From Streptomyces sp. NTH33 (GTDB taxonomy: Bacteria > Actinomycetota > Actinomycetes > Streptomycetales > Streptomycetaceae), in the NCBI RefSeq assembly GCF_003236365.1, contig NZ_POTZ01000003.1, positions 1 through 55,363 on the forward strand: DNA of 55,363 nucleotides, in the 5' to 3' direction. The position numbers and the translations under genes are program-made. Position 1 is the first letter of the stretch, and each line of letters begins with the position of its first letter. Of the stretch, positions 33,512 through 43,142 are shown piece by piece. The notes beneath the pieces are model-generated. The model saw nothing but the letters and a program-made list of their open reading frames with translations, searched no databases and was not told the DNA's origin.

Positions 33512-34564
33512 TCACGGGACCTCCCGGCCGGCGCCGGCCGCGTCCAGGCGTTCGCGCTGCGGGACGACGACATAGGCGGGGTCCCTGGTGGAGGCGACGC
33601 CCGCCTCGAAGGTGCCGAAGCGCTGCAGGACGCTCCCGGCGAGCAGGGCCAGTCCCGCCGCGGCCGCGGCCGGGCGGCTGCGCCGGGCGGCGGACACGGC
33701 CGCGAGCGCTCCCGCCAGCGTCAGGCCTTCCGAGGCCAGGCGCAGGCGGCGGGCCCGGCCGGTGGTGTACGCCCGGGGCACCAGGCCGGGCCGGTGCTCG
33801 ATGAGCCGGGCCGCGACGACCTCCGCCGCCGCGCCGATCGCGCCGAGCCGGCGGGCGGGGCCCGCCTCGGCCGGCGGCACCACCAGCATGCCGAGCCCGG
33901 CGGCACTCGCCGCCGCCGACCCGGTGAACAGGAAGGGCAGCTGCCGGCGGGCGTCGTGCCAGGCCGGTACGGCCGTCTGGGAGAGCAGCACGGCCGTGTA
34001 CGCGGCCAGTCCCGGCGCGAAGGCGGCCGCGGACAGACCGGCCGGCCGGGCGGCCCGGCACAGCAGCCGCCCGGGCAGGCCGGCGCGCACCCGGGCGGGC
34101 AGCAGCTCGGCCACGGCGGCAAGCCCGCTGCCGGGCCCGTAGGCCACGAGGATCCAGGTACCGACGGACATCGGCGAACTCGGCTTGGCGACCCGCAGCA
34201 TGTGGTGGAACCGCTCGGGCCGGCCGAGGTCCGCGATCAGCAGTCCGGTGCTGGCCACCAGTGCGCCGAAGCCGCCCAGGCGTCCGGCCCGGCGCAGGGC
34301 GGTACGCCCCGTGAGGTCGGCGCCGGCGGCGAGCAGGGCGGAACCGGCCGACAGCCCGCCGGTGAACAGGTAGGCCGGCACCTCCCACGTCCACACCGGC
34401 GGCTTCAGCACCGGCCGGCCGTAGTAGGAGCGGAACTCCGGGCGCGGCTCGGCGGGCCGCTCGCCGTCCGCCGTCCGGGCGCCCGAGCCGAACGGGCGGG
34501 CGTGGACGTCGCCGGCTCCGGCGTCGCTGCGCGGTTCGCGCGGGGTTCCGTCGCCCCCACTCAT
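33512..34564 (-). CDS. NrfD-family membrane subunit of formate dehydrogenase
   Basis: A 350-aa integral membrane protein with about eight helices. PPVWTWEVPAYLFTGGLSAGSAL and LIADLGRPERFHHMLRVAKPSSPMSVGTWIL (short pieces TGGLSAGSAL and LGRPERFHHML) are NrfD/PsrC hallmarks. It should anchor the complex and exchange electrons with the quinone pool. The ATG at 34564 has GGAAGGGAGG upstream and overlaps the Fe-S subunit stop (ATGA). It is the third gene of the formate dehydrogenase operon. Confidence 0.85.
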   Translation of the reverse strand: MSGGDGTPREPRSDAGAGDVHARPFGSGARTADGERPAEPRPEFRSYYGRPVLKPPVWTWEVPAYLFTGGLSAGSALLAAGADLTGRTALRRAGRLGGFGALVASTGLLIADLGRPERFHHMLRVAKPSSPMSVGTWILVAYGPGSGLAAVAELLPARVRAGLPGRLLCRAARPAGLSAAAFAPGLAAYTAVLLSQTAVPAWHDARRQLPFLFTGSAAASAAGLGMLVVPPAEAGPARRLGAIGAAAEVVAARLIEHRPGLVPRAYTTGRARRLRLASEGLTLAGALAAVSAARRSRPAAAAAGLALLAGSVLQRFGTFEAGVASTRDPAYVVVPQRERLDAAGAGREVP

Positions 34565-35580
34565 CGCCGGCCTCCCTTCCAGAAGACGGCGGCGGACGCG
34601 GCCAGCAGGGCCGAGGCAGCCACCGCCGCGTGCTTCCACATGGACGGCAGATCACGCGTGGGCACGATCGGGTCCGGTGGCAGCCCGTAGACCTCCGGGT
34701 CGTCCAGCAGCAGGAAGAAGGCGCCGTCGCCGCCCACGCCGTCGTCGGGGTCGCGGCCGTACAGCCGTGCCTCGCCCACGCCCGCCCCGTGCAGTTCCTC
34801 CAGCCGCCGGTCGGCCCGCTCCCGCAGCTCGTCGAGCGGGCCGAACTGGATGGAGTCCGTGGGACAGGCCTTGGCGCAGGCGGGTTCCAGACCGCCGCGC
34901 AGCCGGTCGTAGCACAGGGTGCACTTCCAGGCCCGCCCGTCGTCGGGCCGCCGGTCGATGACCCCGTAGGGGCAGCCGGAGACGCAGTAGCCGCAGCCGT
35001 TGCAGATGTCGGGCTGCACCACGACCGAGCCGAACTCGGTGCGGAAGAGCGCCCCGGTGGGGCAGACGTCGAGGCATCCCGCGTGGGTGCAGTGCTTGCA
35101 CACGTCGGAGGACATCAGCCAGCGGAACTCGGTACGGCTCTCGGCGCCGCCGGAGGCGCCGGGCAGGCCGAAGGAGGGGAAGCCGAGATCGACCGGACCG
35201 GTGCCCAGCTCGCCGCCGCCCCGCTCGGAGTCGCGCAGGGCGCCGGCCACCACCCGGTCCGTGGCCTCGGTGCCGGAGGGGCCGGTGGGCAGGCCGGACA
35301 GCCCCGCGTCCTGCCGGCCCAGCGGGCGCTGCTGCTCCACGAAGGCGACGTGCCGCCAGGAACTCGCGCCGAGCATTCCGGTGTTGTCGAACGACATGCC
35401 GAGCAGGTCCAGGCCGTCCTCGGGAACGTCGTTCCACTCCTTGCACGCCACCTCGCACGCCTTGCAGCCGATGCACACGGAGGTGTCGGTGAAGAAGCCC
35501 ACCCGGGGCGGCGGGTCGGGGTGGCCGGCGTCCGCGGCGGGGTCGGCGAGGGGCCCGTACAGGCTGTTCTCGTCCATCAT
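34561..35580 (-). CDS. Formate dehydrogenase Fe-S (4x[4Fe-4S]) subunit
   Basis: A 339-aa electron-transfer subunit. Four ferredoxin-like clusters are visible: CIGCKACEVACKEWN, CKHCTHAGCLDVCPTGALF, CNGCGYCVSGCPYGVI, and CTLCYDRLRGG with CAKACPTDSI. A hydrophobic segment at the C terminus (HAAVAASALLAASAAVF) anchors it. A roughly 60-residue insert between the first two clusters is low-complexity Gly/Ser/Pro-rich. Two adjacent Mets are possible starts; the outer overlaps the catalytic gene's stop. Confidence 0.9.
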   Translation of the reverse strand: MMDENSLYGPLADPAADAGHPDPPPRVGFFTDTSVCIGCKACEVACKEWNDVPEDGLDLLGMSFDNTGMLGASSWRHVAFVEQQRPLGRQDAGLSGLPTGPSGTEATDRVVAGALRDSERGGGELGTGPVDLGFPSFGLPGASGGAESRTEFRWLMSSDVCKHCTHAGCLDVCPTGALFRTEFGSVVVQPDICNGCGYCVSGCPYGVIDRRPDDGRAWKCTLCYDRLRGGLEPACAKACPTDSIQFGPLDELRERADRRLEELHGAGVGEARLYGRDPDDGVGGDGAFFLLLDDPEVYGLPPDPIVPTRDLPSMWKHAAVAASALLAASAAVFWKGGRR

Positions 35581-38500
35581 GGGGATTCCTCCGGGCCGTC
35601 CGGTTCGGTGTGGGTCGGCTTGTGCTCGCCGCCCGCCGTCACGATGCGGGTGCCGGTCCGAGCGGTGATCCCGGCCCGGCGGCGGTAGTCCTGCACGTAC
35701 TGGAGCAGGGCGGGGCCCCTCGGCCTGCGGCCGGGACGGATGTCGCAGGTCGCCACCTTGCTCTCCTGGATGAACACATTGGGGTCGGCCACCACGCCGA
35801 ACAGGTCGTTGACCACGTCGCCGCTGACGAGTCCCACCGGACCCCAGTGGTAGGGCAGCCAGACCTGGTGCACGACCCGGTCCTCGACCCGCAGGGGCGC
35901 CAGCCGGTCGGTGACCACGACCCGGGCGTCCACCGCGGTCCGGCTGGTGATCACATGGGCCCAGTCCAGATGGCGCAGGCCGCGCTCCCTCGCCAGCTCG
36001 GGCGAGACCTCCACGAACAGCTCCGGCTGAAGCTCCGACAGGTACGGCAGTTGACGGCTCATGCCACCCGCGGTGTGGTGCTCGGTGAGCCGCGCCGTGG
36101 TGACCACGAAGGGGAACACCTCGCCGTGCGCCTCGGGCGGAGCGGGGTTGGACGGGTTGTCGGGCCGCCCGTACACCTTGCGCGCCGGGTTGCCCTGCTG
36201 GCCGTGGAGCAGGTTGCGCACGGGTGACTCGTGCGGCTCGTAGTGGGTGGGCAGCGGGCCGTCGACCAGCCCGGCCGGGGCGAACAGCCACGCCTTGCCG
36301 TCCGCCATCATGATGAACGCGTCGTCACCGGCGAGGGCCTCGGGCCCCGAAGCCCCCTCGGGAGGCCGGTGGCCGGGCGGCTTGGTCCGCTCGAAGTCCG
36401 GGATGTCGTGCCCGGTCCACTCACCGCGCTCCTCGTCCCACCACACCAGGGCCTTGCGCTCGCTCCAGGGCCGCCCCTCGGGGTCGGCCGAGGCGCGGTT
36501 GTACAGCACGCGCCGGTTCAGCGGCCAGGTCCAGCCCCACTCCGCCTCGTACGGCCCCTGCTCGGACCCGGGCTTGCGGCGCCGGGACTGGTTGACCTCG
36601 TCGGCGTAGACCCCGCTGTAGATCCAGCAGCCGCAGGCGGTGGTGCCGTCGGCCCTCAGGTCGGCGTAGCCGTCGACCGTGCGTCCGCTGCGCAGGTCGA
36701 TGCCGTTGATGTGGCGCAGCACGTCGTCGGCGGACGGCTCGTCGCCCTCGGTCCGGTAGTCCCAGGCGAGGTCGAGGACGGGGCGGTCGCGCTCGTCGGC
36801 CGAGCCGGCCAGCCTCTCCTTGACGAGCCTGCCGAGGTGGTAGAAGAACCACAGCTCCGAACGCTGGTCGCCGCTCGGCTCGACGGCCTGGTCCCGCCAC
36901 TGCAGCATCCGCTGGGTCTGGGTGAAGGTGCCGGACTTCTCCACGTGCGAGGCGGCGGGGAAGAAGAAGACCTCCGTACGGCAGCGCTCGGGCACGATCT
37001 CCCCGGTCTCGGTCTCGGGGGCGTCCTTCCAGAACGTGGCGCTCTCGATCATGGTGAGGTCGCGGACGACCAGCCAGTCGAGGTTGGCCAGGGCCAGCCG
37101 CTGCAGACGGCCGTGGGCCGAGCCCACCGCCGGGTTCTGGCCGAGCAGGAAGTAGCCGAAGACCTTCCCGTCGATCATGTCCATGGTGGTGCGGTAGGTG
37201 CCGTGGTCGCCGTTGATCCGCGGCAGGTAGTCGAAGCAGTAGTCGTTCTCCGCCGTCGCCGCCTCGCCCCAGTACTCCTTGAGCAGCGAGACCGCGTAGG
37301 CGTCCGCGTTGCCCCAGAACCCCTTCTGGCCCGGGCGGCGGATGCTGTCCAGATAGCCGGCCAGGTTCTCGTGCGTGGTGTCCGGCATCGGCAGGTAGCC
37401 GGGCAGCAGGTTGAACAGGGTCGGGATGTCCGTGGACCCCTGGATGCTGGCGTGCCCGCGCAGCGCGAAGACCCCGCCGCCGGGACGGCCGATGTTGCCC
37501 AGCAGCAGCTGGATGATCGACCCCGCCCGGATGTACTGGGCGCCGACCGAGTGCTGGGTCCAGCCCACGCTGTACACCAGCGCTGCGGTGCGCTCCCGGC
37601 CGGAGTTCTCGGTCCAGGCCCGGCACACCTCCAGGAAACGCTCCCGGGGCACGCCGCAGATCCGCTCCACCATCTCGGGCGTGTAGCGGGAGAAGTGCCG
37701 CTTGAGCACCTGGAACACACAGCGGGGATGCTCCAGCGTCGGGTCGCTCGCGATGCGGCCCGCGCCGCCCTCGACGGACGGGCCGCCGGCGCCGTGCTGG
37801 TACGGCGCGGCCTGCTCCTTGTGCCGGGCGCCGCCGCGTTCCTCCGCCTCGACGCTCTCGTACGCCCAGCTGGAGGCGTCGTAGGAGGCGGTGGCCGGGT
37901 CGTACCCGCTGAACAGGCCGTCCAGGTCCTCGGTGTCCCGGTAGCGCTCGCTCAGCAGGAACGGGGCGTTGGTGTACGCCCGCACGTACTCCCGGAACTC
38001 CAGCCCGTGGGACAGGATGTGGTTGATCACGCCGCCGAGGAAGGCGATGTCGGTGCCCGTGCGCAGGGTGACGTGCTGGTCGGCCAGCGCGCTGGTGCGG
38101 GTGAAGCGCGGGTCGATGTGGATGACCCTGGCACCGCGCGCCTTGGCCTCCATCACCCACTGGAACCCCACCGGATGGGCCTCGGCCATGTTCGAGCCCA
38201 TGATGACGATGCAGTCGGCGTTGGCCAGATCCTGCTGGTAGTCGGTCGCGCCGCCGCGTCCGAACGAGGCTCCCAGACCGGGAACGGTGGCGGAGTGTCA
38301 AATACGCGCCTGGTTCTCGATCTGCAACGCTCCGAGGGCGGTGAACAGCTTCTTGATCAGGTAGTTTTCCTCGTTGTCGAGCGTGGCGCCGCCCAGGCTG
38401 GCGAGGCCCATGGTGCGGCGGAGCGTGCGGCCGGCCGAGTCGGTGTCCTGCCAGCCCCTGCGGCGCGCGTCCAGCACCCGGTCGGCCACCATGTCCATGG

Positions 38501-38867
38501 CCGTGTCGAGGTCCAGTTCCTGCCAGGCGGTGCCGTACGGCCGCCGGTACAGCACCTTCTGCTCACGCTGGGGGCCGGTGACCAGCTGCTTACTGGCCGA
38601 CCCCTTGGGGCACAGGCGGCCCCGCGAGATGGGGCTGTCCGGGTTGCCCTCGATCTGGATGACCCGCTCGTCCTTCACATAGACGCGCTGCGAGCAGCCC
38701 ACCGCGCAGTACGGGCAGACGGAGGCCACCACACGGTCCGCGGTGTCCGTGCGGGGCGCGAGCCCCGCCGAGCGCCGGGACTCGGCCGCCTTGCCCCGCC
38801 CCAGCCGGTCCGCCCCCGTGATCTGCCGGTACACCGGCCACGCGCCGATCCACCGTTCCAGGCTCAT
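35577..38867 (-). CDS. Formate dehydrogenase catalytic subunit, predicted selenoprotein
   Basis: A molybdopterin oxidoreductase of 1096 residues if the in-frame TGA at 38300-38298 is read as selenocysteine (residue 190). The N-terminal part (189 codons) has the [4Fe-4S] set Cys51, Cys54, Cys58, Cys86 (CPYCAVGCSQ, LCPKG). The residue before the TGA is in NQARI and after it HSATVPGLGASFGRGG, exactly where Sec or Cys sits in formate dehydrogenases. Downstream come GSNMAEAHPVGFQWVMEA, IHIDPRFTRTSALAD and the C-terminal dinucleotide-binding domain. Both halves are in the same frame and the same codon style, so this is recoding and not a mutation. A SECIS-like hairpin begins 12 nt after the TGA. 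AAGGAG precedes the ATG at 38867. A split annotation (189 + 874 aa) would be an artefact. Confidence 0.92.
38269..38285 (-). promoter_or_regulatory. SECIS-like hairpin directing Sec insertion
   Basis: On the minus strand GTTCCC (38285-38280) pairs with GGGAGC (38274-38269), with one U-G pair, over the loop GGUCU. The stem starts 12 nt after the TGA. E. coli fdhF has the same GGUCU apical loop at nearly the same distance, so this fits SelB recognition. Confidence 0.75.
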
Positions 38868-39043
38868 GTGCCTGCTCCTTCTTCGGGGCGTTCACCGGTT
38901 TCGACGCTAACGCGGGGGCGGGGTTCCGCAAGTCGATGATGCGGGCGAGGCGAGCTGCTGCACCGAATGCCGAAAGCTGCATGAATACTGAATGATCACA
39001 ATGGTCGCTGTGACGCCTCGCTTCGCAGGAAGAGGAGGACAGG

Positions 39044-39625
39044 GTGGTGGTTCTCGAGCCCTCCGCGTTCCCCCCGCTGGCTCTCGGCTTCTTCGGCCTC
39101 GGCACCGGTTACCTGATCTGGGGACCCACGGAGCTGGTCGGCCGACCCCGTCGCGACGAACGGGTGGACCGGTCGCTCGGCATGTGGGGAATCTGGCTGC
39201 CGGGACTCTGCCCGTTCGTCACCGGTGTCATCCTGTTCGTCGGCCTGACCTGGTTCCAGGTGTTCAGGGAACCGCTGCTGTACATGGCCGCGCTCGCGTT
39301 CTCGGCCTACGGCGTCCACTGGTTCGCCCTCGGGTGGAACCGCTGCCGCGGCGACGATCCCCGGCCGGACGCCGGCACGGCGATCGCCTACATGGTCCTC
39401 TCGGCGCTGGGCGCGACCGTGTTCTTCTCCGTGGGGGACTGGCCGGTGGGGATCTTTTTCCTCGGCCAGTTCGCCGTCCACCTCAGCGACCTCTTCGCCT
39501 CGGTCGGCATCGCCCTCGCCGAGCGCGCGCTCGGCCTGGTGCGCATCCTGACGGGCGCCTGGCTGATGTACCTGACGTTCGCGGTCACGGTGGACTTCAC
39601 CCTCGGCCACCACTGGCCGGTGTGA
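39044..39625 (+). CDS. Small six-helix membrane protein, AceTr (GPR1/FUN34/YaaH)-like
   Basis: A 193-aa protein with about six transmembrane segments. FPPLALGFFGLGTGYLIWG, LGMWGIWLPGLCPFVTGVIL, MAALAFSAYGVHWFALGWN and RILTGAWLMYLTFAVTV follow the pattern of acetate/succinate channel-like AceTr proteins, though the NPAPLGL motif is not present, so the match is distant. It diverges from the formate dehydrogenase gene by about 175 nt and could move formate or another small acid; that is speculation. GAGGAGG precedes the GTG start. Confidence 0.6.
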   Translation: MVVLEPSAFPPLALGFFGLGTGYLIWGPTELVGRPRRDERVDRSLGMWGIWLPGLCPFVTGVILFVGLTWFQVFREPLLYMAALAFSAYGVHWFALGWNRCRGDDPRPDAGTAIAYMVLSALGATVFFSVGDWPVGIFFLGQFAVHLSDLFASVGIALAERALGLVRILTGAWLMYLTFAVTVDFTLGHHWPV

Positions 39626-39684
39626 CCCGGTGAGTCTCTTGGGCACAATGGGGTGATCGCCAACGCTCAGGAGACGAAGGAACG

Positions 39685-40560
39685 ATGGACTTCCGCGACG
39701 ATGTGGATCTTGATGCCTCGCAGGTCGAAGACCGCGGCAGCGGCTTGCCCGGAGGCGGGCTCGCCATCGGTGGCGGCGTCATCGGGATCGTCGCCGTGAT
39801 CGTCGCACTGCTCCTGGGCGTCAACCCCGCCGGCCTCCTCGACGGCTCCGGCTCGGACTCCGGCGCACCGCGGCAGGGGTCGGACCTGAGCGCCCAGTGC
39901 CGGACGGGCAGCGATGCCGACCAGTCCGAGAAGTGCCGCGTGGTCGGGGTGGTCAACAGCATCCAGCGCTACTGGCGGGGCGCCCTGCCCGAGCACGCCC
40001 AGCAGTCGTACAGCCAGGCACGGACGGTGCTGTTCTCCGGCGGCGTGAGCACGGGGTGCGGCCGGGCAAGCTCCGCCGTGGGCCCGTTCTACTGCCCGGC
40101 CGACCACGGGGTCTACCTCGACCTCGGGTTCTTCCAGGAGCTCGAGGAGAAGTTCGACGCCAAGGGCGGCCCGTTCGCGCAGGCGTACGTCATCGCCCAC
40201 GAGTACGGCCACCACGTGCAGAACCTGCTGGGCACCATGAACCGTGTCGGCCGGGACCGCACGGGGGCGGAGAGCGCGTCGGTCCGTCTGGAGCTGCAGG
40301 CCGACTGCTACGCCGGAGTCTGGGCCAAGAACGCCGTCGCCACCGGCTTCTACGAGAAGCCGTTCACCGACGACGACATCCGCGAGGCCCTCGACGCCGC
40401 GGGGGCCGTCGGCGACGACCGCATCCAGGAGCGCGTCCAGGGCCGCGTCGATCCGGAGGGCTGGACCCACGGCAGTTCCCAGCAGCGCGTGCACTGGTTC
40501 ACCACCGGGTACACCACGGGTTCCCCGGCCCGGTGCGACACCTTCTCCGGCGGCATCTGA
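39685..40560 (+). CDS. Neutral zinc metallopeptidase (YpfJ-like), membrane anchored
   Basis: A 291-aa protein with a single N-terminal transmembrane segment (about residues 26-47) and an external peptidase domain. HEYGHH at 172-177 is the HExxH zinc site, and [12 protein letters not shown] supplies the further ligand region, as in the YpfJ/neutral zinc metallopeptidase family (often about 290 aa). Its substrate is unknown. Monocistronic as far as I can see, 59 nt after the small membrane protein gene. Confidence 0.88.
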   Translation: MDFRDDVDLDASQVEDRGSGLPGGGLAIGGGVIGIVAVIVALLLGVNPAGLLDGSGSDSGAPRQGSDLSAQCRTGSDADQSEKCRVVGVVNSIQRYWRGALPEHAQQSYSQARTVLFSGGVSTGCGRASSAVGPFYCPADHGVYLDLGFFQELEEKFDAKGGPFAQAYVIAHEYGHHVQNLLGTMNRVGRDRTGAESASVRLELQADCYAGVWAKNAVATGFYEKPFTDDDIREALDAAGAVGDDRIQERVQGRVDPEGWTHGSSQQRVHWFTTGYTTGSPARCDTFSGGI

Positions 40561-40651
40561 GGAACGGGCCTCCATCCGCTCGTCCTTGCCGGACGCATCC
40601 CCATCGCGCCGACGCGACCGGCGAAACCGCGAAGACCGGCTGAGGCGTCGA

Positions 40652-40707
40652 CGCACGGAGCCGGCCGCGGTCTGCCAGTTCCGCCAGACCGCGGCCGGCT
40701 CCGTGCG
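40652..40707. repeat. 23-bp perfect inverted repeat
   Basis: The arm at 40652-40674 (starting CGCACGGAGCC) pairs perfectly with 40685-40707 over a 10-nt loop. It is the longest perfect stem I found in the window. It may be a terminator for the peptidase gene (92 nt after its stop) and for a minus-strand gene. Confidence 0.75.
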
Positions 40708-40884
40708 GTACGGGTGGGGTGGACCCTGGGGGCGGCAGCCGAGGACGGTGACCGAACCGATGACGCGGCCGGGTCCCAGGATTCCGGGGAGTTCCCGCAG
40801 GACCGGCTCCGCCAGGTCCAGCTCCTCGATCAGCAGCTCGTGCCCGTCGTACGTGACACGGGTGGCCGTCGGCGTGACGTCCAT
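40708..40884 (-). CDS. Possible small or decayed ORF of unknown function
   Basis: From the ATG at 40884, with a good GTGGAGG ribosome site upstream, 59 codons of protein-like sequence run to the large hairpin: TRVTYDGHELLIEELDLAEP, VLRELPGILGPGRVIGSV and VLGCRPQ. The frame then continues without a stop through the hairpin and across the antisense strand of the peptidase gene, so an intact gene is not defined. It may be a fragment cut off by rearrangement. I do not recognise the family. Confidence 0.3.
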
Positions 40885-41323
40885 CGAGCCTCCACCCGAG
40901 CCCCGTCGCAGACCACGAACGGCCTGGCGTCCCAGTGCGGTTCGCCGCCCTCCGCGATGTCGACGCGGGCCCGCCACCTGGATGCGCCACCGTGGTGGTC
41001 GTACGCGACCGGGCCGGACGGTTCGGTCAGTTCCAGGCGGGCCCCGGGCCCCGAGGCGCGGTTCGCGGGCGGTGCGGCGGCCCGTGCCCTCGCGCTCGAC
41101 GGCGACGATCGTGGGGTCGGCCGGCTCGGTGCCGGCAGCCGTGCGTCCGGTCACGAGCCGTGGCGATGGGGAGGCGGGTGCCGTCGCGGATGGCGGTGTG
41201 CGGGCCGGCGCCCGTCTCCACCGCGCGCCGATGTGCTCCGTCGGCAGGACGCCGGCCGAGCGGAGGAAGGGTCCCGTTCATTGTGGCCGTGGCTTCCGGC
41301 CGGGCGGCGCCGGGGGAGGGGTC

Positions 41324-41361
41324 TTGACAGGCGTCTGTCATGCAGCGTGCAATATGTTGCA
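41324..41361 (+). promoter_or_regulatory. Promoter/operator of the GntR gene
   Basis: TTGACA at 41324-41329 is a consensus -35 box; TGCAAT at 41348-41353 follows at 18 nt. Two inverted repeats overlap it: TGACAG-N4-CTGTCA (41325-41340) and TGCAA-N4-TTGCA (41348-41361). The second is a typical GntR/FadR-type site and ends at the ATG at 41361, so the regulator probably represses itself and the message may be leaderless. Confidence 0.6.
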
Positions 41362-42071
41362 TGCCAGTGCCACAGGGTCGCGGACTCGTCTCCAGGTCAC
41401 TCCTCCGGGACAACGCCTACCGGGCGATCCGGGACGCCATCGTCGACGGCACGCTCGCACCGGGGGAGCGCCTCAACGACAGTGACCTGGTGGAGTGGCT
41501 GGGGGTCAGCCGCACGCCGGTCCGGGAGGCGCTGGCGCGTCTGGAGCAGGCCGGCCTGGTGCTGACGAAGCCCGGCCGCTACACGATGGTCAGCCCGCTG
41601 GACGTCCGCGCCGTGCGGGCGGCCCAGTCGGTGACGGCGGCCATGCACGAGCTCGCCGTCCGCGAGGCAATGCCCCACCTGTCCGCCGCCGAACTGGACG
41701 CCATGCGCGAGGCCAACGCACGCTTCGCCGAGGCTCTGCGCCGCAATGACGTCGACGCGGCGATCGCGGCCGACGACGCTTTCCACGGCGTCGCCGTCAC
41801 CGCCTGCGCCAATCCGGCCGTCCGCACCGTCCTGGAGCAGTTCACGCCGGTGCTGCGGCGGCTGGAGAGGCTGCGTTTCTCCTCGCTGAGCGGCCGGGGC
41901 TCGGTCGCCCAGCACGACCGGATCATCGGGTTGTGCGAAGCCGGGGACGTCGAGGGGGCCGTAGCCGCCACCCGCGCCAACTGGCAGACGCTGCTGCCCC
42001 TGCTCGACACCGTGCTCCCCGACGGCGACGAGCCGGACGGCGGATCCGGCGGCGTCTCCTCCCCGCACTGA
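41361..42071 (+). CDS. GntR-family regulator (FadR subfamily), probable ACC deaminase regulator
   Basis: A 236-aa GntR regulator with an FCD ligand-binding domain. The winged helix is AYRAIRDAIVDGTLAPGERL then DLVEWLGVSRTPVREALARLEQAGLV. The C-terminal all-helical domain has the acidic/His metal-site spacing in ADDAFHGVAV and AQHDRIIGLCEAGD. The start could be the ATG at 41340 or 41361; the operator overlaps the first, so I prefer the second. It lies 63 nt before acdS on the same strand, as described for the GntR-type acdS regulators of actinobacteria. Confidence 0.85.
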   Translation: MPVPQGRGLVSRSLLRDNAYRAIRDAIVDGTLAPGERLNDSDLVEWLGVSRTPVREALARLEQAGLVLTKPGRYTMVSPLDVRAVRAAQSVTAAMHELAVREAMPHLSAAELDAMREANARFAEALRRNDVDAAIAADDAFHGVAVTACANPAVRTVLEQFTPVLRRLERLRFSSLSGRGSVAQHDRIIGLCEAGDVEGAVAATRANWQTLLPLLDTVLPDGDEPDGGSGGVSSPH

Positions 42072-42134
42072 CCCAGCACACCGACGACCCACAGCCCCCA
42101 GCCCACGGCGGGCGCACCCTGCAAGGAGCCACAG

Positions 42135-43142
42135 ATGTCCCTCGAGGCCTTCGAGCGTTACCCCCTGCTGTTCGGCCCCAGCCCGGTCCACCCGCTGGAC
42201 CGGCTCAGCGACCACCTCGGCGGCGCCCGCATCTGGGCCAAGCGGGAGGACTGCAACAGCGGGCTGGCCTACGGCGGCAACAAGACCCGCAAGCTGGAGT
42301 ACCTGATCCCCGACGCGCTCCGGCAGGGCGCGGACACCCTGGTCAGCATCGGCGGGGTCCAGTCCAACCACACCCGGCAGGTGGCCGCGGTCGCCGCGAA
42401 GGCGGGTCTGAAGGCCGTCCTGGTCCAGGAGAGCTGGGTGGACTGGCCGGACGCGGTCAACGACAAGGTCGGCAACATCCTGCTGTCCCGCGTCATGGGC
42501 GCCGACGTACGCCTGGTCCAGGCGGAGTTCGGCATCGGCTTCAAGGACAGCTGGCAGCAGGCACTGGAGGACGTCCGGGCCGCCGGCGGCACGCCGTACG
42601 CGATCCCCGCCGGAGCCTCCGACCACCCCCTGGGCGGCCTCGGCTTCGCCCACTGGGCCTACGAGGTCCAGCAGCAGGAACGCGAACTCGGGGTCTTCTT
42701 CGACACGATCGTGGTGTGCAGCGTCACCGGCAGCACCCACGCGGGCATGATCGCCGGCTTCGCGGGTCAGGACCGGCCCCGCCGCGTGCTGGGCATCGAC
42801 GCCTCGGCGAAGATCGACGAGACCCGCGCCCAGGTGGCGAAGATCGCCCGCAACACCGCCGAACTCATCGGCCTCGGCCGGGACCTGCGCGACGACGAGA
42901 TCACCGTCCTGGAGGGCTGGGCCGGCGACCTCTACGGCATCCCCGTCCAGTCCACCCTGGACGCCATCCGGCTCACCGGGCGCCTCGAAGGCATGATCAT
43001 CGACCCCGTCTACGAGGGCAAGTCCATGGCCGGACTCATCGACCTGGTCCGGCGCGGAGACATCCCCAAGGACTCCAACGTCCTGTACGCCCACCTCGGC
43101 GGCCAGCCCGCCCTCAACGCCTACAGCGGCGTCTTCCGCTGA
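42135..43142 (+). CDS. acdS: 1-aminocyclopropane-1-carboxylate (ACC) deaminase
   Basis: A 335-aa PLP enzyme that converts ACC, the ethylene precursor of plants, to 2-oxobutyrate and ammonia. [12 protein letters not shown] carries the PLP Lys50; [17 protein letters not shown] is next. The residues that separate ACC deaminase from D-cysteine desulfhydrase are those of the deaminase: Tyr293-Glu294 in DPVYEGKS and Leu321 in [12 protein letters not shown]. The length matches AcdS (about 338 aa). CAAGGAG lies before the ATG. Expression should follow the GntR gene upstream. Confidence 0.92.
   Translation: MSLEAFERYPLLFGPSPVHPLDRLSDHLGGARIWAKREDCNSGLAYGGNKTRKLEYLIPDALRQGADTLVSIGGVQSNHTRQVAAVAAKAGLKAVLVQESWVDWPDAVNDKVGNILLSRVMGADVRLVQAEFGIGFKDSWQQALEDVRAAGGTPYAIPAGASDHPLGGLGFAHWAYEVQQQERELGVFFDTIVVCSVTGSTHAGMIAGFAGQDRPRRVLGIDASAKIDETRAQVAKIARNTAELIGLGRDLRDDEITVLEGWAGDLYGIPVQSTLDAIRLTGRLEGMIIDPVYEGKSMAGLIDLVRRGDIPKDSNVLYAHLGGQPALNAYSGVFR

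Larger units (their letters stand above)
40561..41323. other. Gene-poor 760-nt gap
   Basis: No gene is convincing. It holds the 23-bp inverted repeat at 40652-40707 and, on the minus strand, coding-like pieces in more than one frame (for example MDVTPTATRVTYDGHELLI from 40884, and LELTEPSGPVAYDHHGG with VCDGARVEARW from about 41040 to 40890). Together they look like the remains of a decayed minus-strand gene. Confidence 0.45.

Noticed and set aside
35577..38867. Two separate genes or a nonsense-mutated formate dehydrogenase
   Set aside because: The two parts are in one frame, the interrupting codon is TGA at the exact Sec position, and a SECIS-like hairpin follows.
36231..38939. 902-codon open frame on the plus strand
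   Set aside because: Antisense shadow of the formate dehydrogenase gene; repetitive Val/Gly/Arg-rich translation with no motif.
42135..43142. D-cysteine desulfhydrase
   Set aside because: Glu294 and Leu321 are the ACC deaminase residues.
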